A DNA stretch of 6,318 nt, from positions 1 to 6,318 of the forward strand of contig SXZN01000089.1 in assembly GCA_005787865.1 (NCBI GenBank), in the 5' to 3' direction. Made by a program: the position numbers and the translations under genes. The notes below the pieces were generated by a model, which searched no databases, had not been told where the DNA came from, and saw nothing but the letters and a program-made list of their open reading frames with translations. The stretch is from Opitutaceae bacterium (lineage in GTDB: Bacteria; Verrucomicrobiota; Verrucomicrobiia; Opitutales; Opitutaceae). The first letter of the stretch is position 1, and every line of letters starts with the position of its first letter. Of the stretch, positions 6,240-6,318 are shown one piece after another.

Positions 6240-6318
6240 TTAATGCGCGACGGTGATCGGGGCCGTCAGGGGCTGACCAATTTCTTCGAGCAATTTTTTG
6301 AACCACGGTTGCGTCGTA
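6240..6318 (-). CDS. C-terminal end of an unidentified protein (partial)
   Basis: On the minus strand a frame entering from the right edge gives 25 codons (starting at base 6317) and ends with TAA at 6240-6242. The peptide begins TTQPWFKKLLEEIGQPL and ends ITVAH; its amphipathic, charged composition looks like a real protein end. The fragment is too short to assign a family. The hairpin at 6201-6231 right after the stop and the tRNA gene downstream on the same strand support this being a gene end. An alternative minus frame through the same bases also lacks an early stop but reads less like protein. Confidence 0.5.
   Translation of the reverse strand, partial: TTQPWFKKLLEEIGQPLTAPITVAH

Overview
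The window looks like ordinary chromosomal DNA from a GC-rich Gram-negative bacterium. Protein style (an Ala/Pro-rich UvrA with the TVKTSRSTVGTMTEL variant, a compact dihydrolipoyl dehydrogenase, scarce Shine-Dalgarno sequences, non-ATG starts) fits Verrucomicrobiota, perhaps Opitutae. That placement is by impression only, since there is no rRNA or marker alignment to fix it. Nothing shows a phage, plasmid, transposon or CRISPR array.

Left part (1-3672, minus strand): an excinuclease ABC subunit A gene (uvrA) fills 1-2484 in one uninterrupted frame and runs off the left edge, so its last part is missing. About 100 bp upstream of its start lies a complete GT4-type glycosyltransferase gene (2587-3672). 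The two genes are co-directional and may be co-transcribed, but no functional link is evident.

Middle (3713-5608, plus strand): only 40 bp separate the glycosyltransferase start codon from a divergent gene for a small polytopic membrane protein of the phage-holin-4-like family (PF04020 type). After 87 bp comes a complete dihydrolipoyl dehydrogenase gene (lpdA), the FAD-containing E3 of 2-oxo-acid dehydrogenase complexes. No E1 or E2 genes are adjacent.

Right part (5609-6318): this is mainly non-coding and rich in inverted repeats. Behind lpdA sit several dyads, including a 25-bp perfect palindrome with a 1-nt centre and a G-rich block closed by a 7-bp stem. A possible small exported protein starting with TTG (5800-6033) follows. 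A tRNA-Arg(CCG) gene lies on the minus strand (6066-6140) with an encoded CCA end and one mismatch in the anticodon stem. Upstream of it are two overlapping hairpins and then the last 25 codons of an unidentified minus-strand gene (6240-6318).

The genes are housekeeping or envelope functions and do not form an obvious joint pathway. I found no convincing undescribed system. The points most worth following up are the 25-bp palindrome with the TTG-started small ORF behind it, the exact loss of both N-terminal-pair cysteines in UvrA zinc module 1, and the tRNA/hairpin region.
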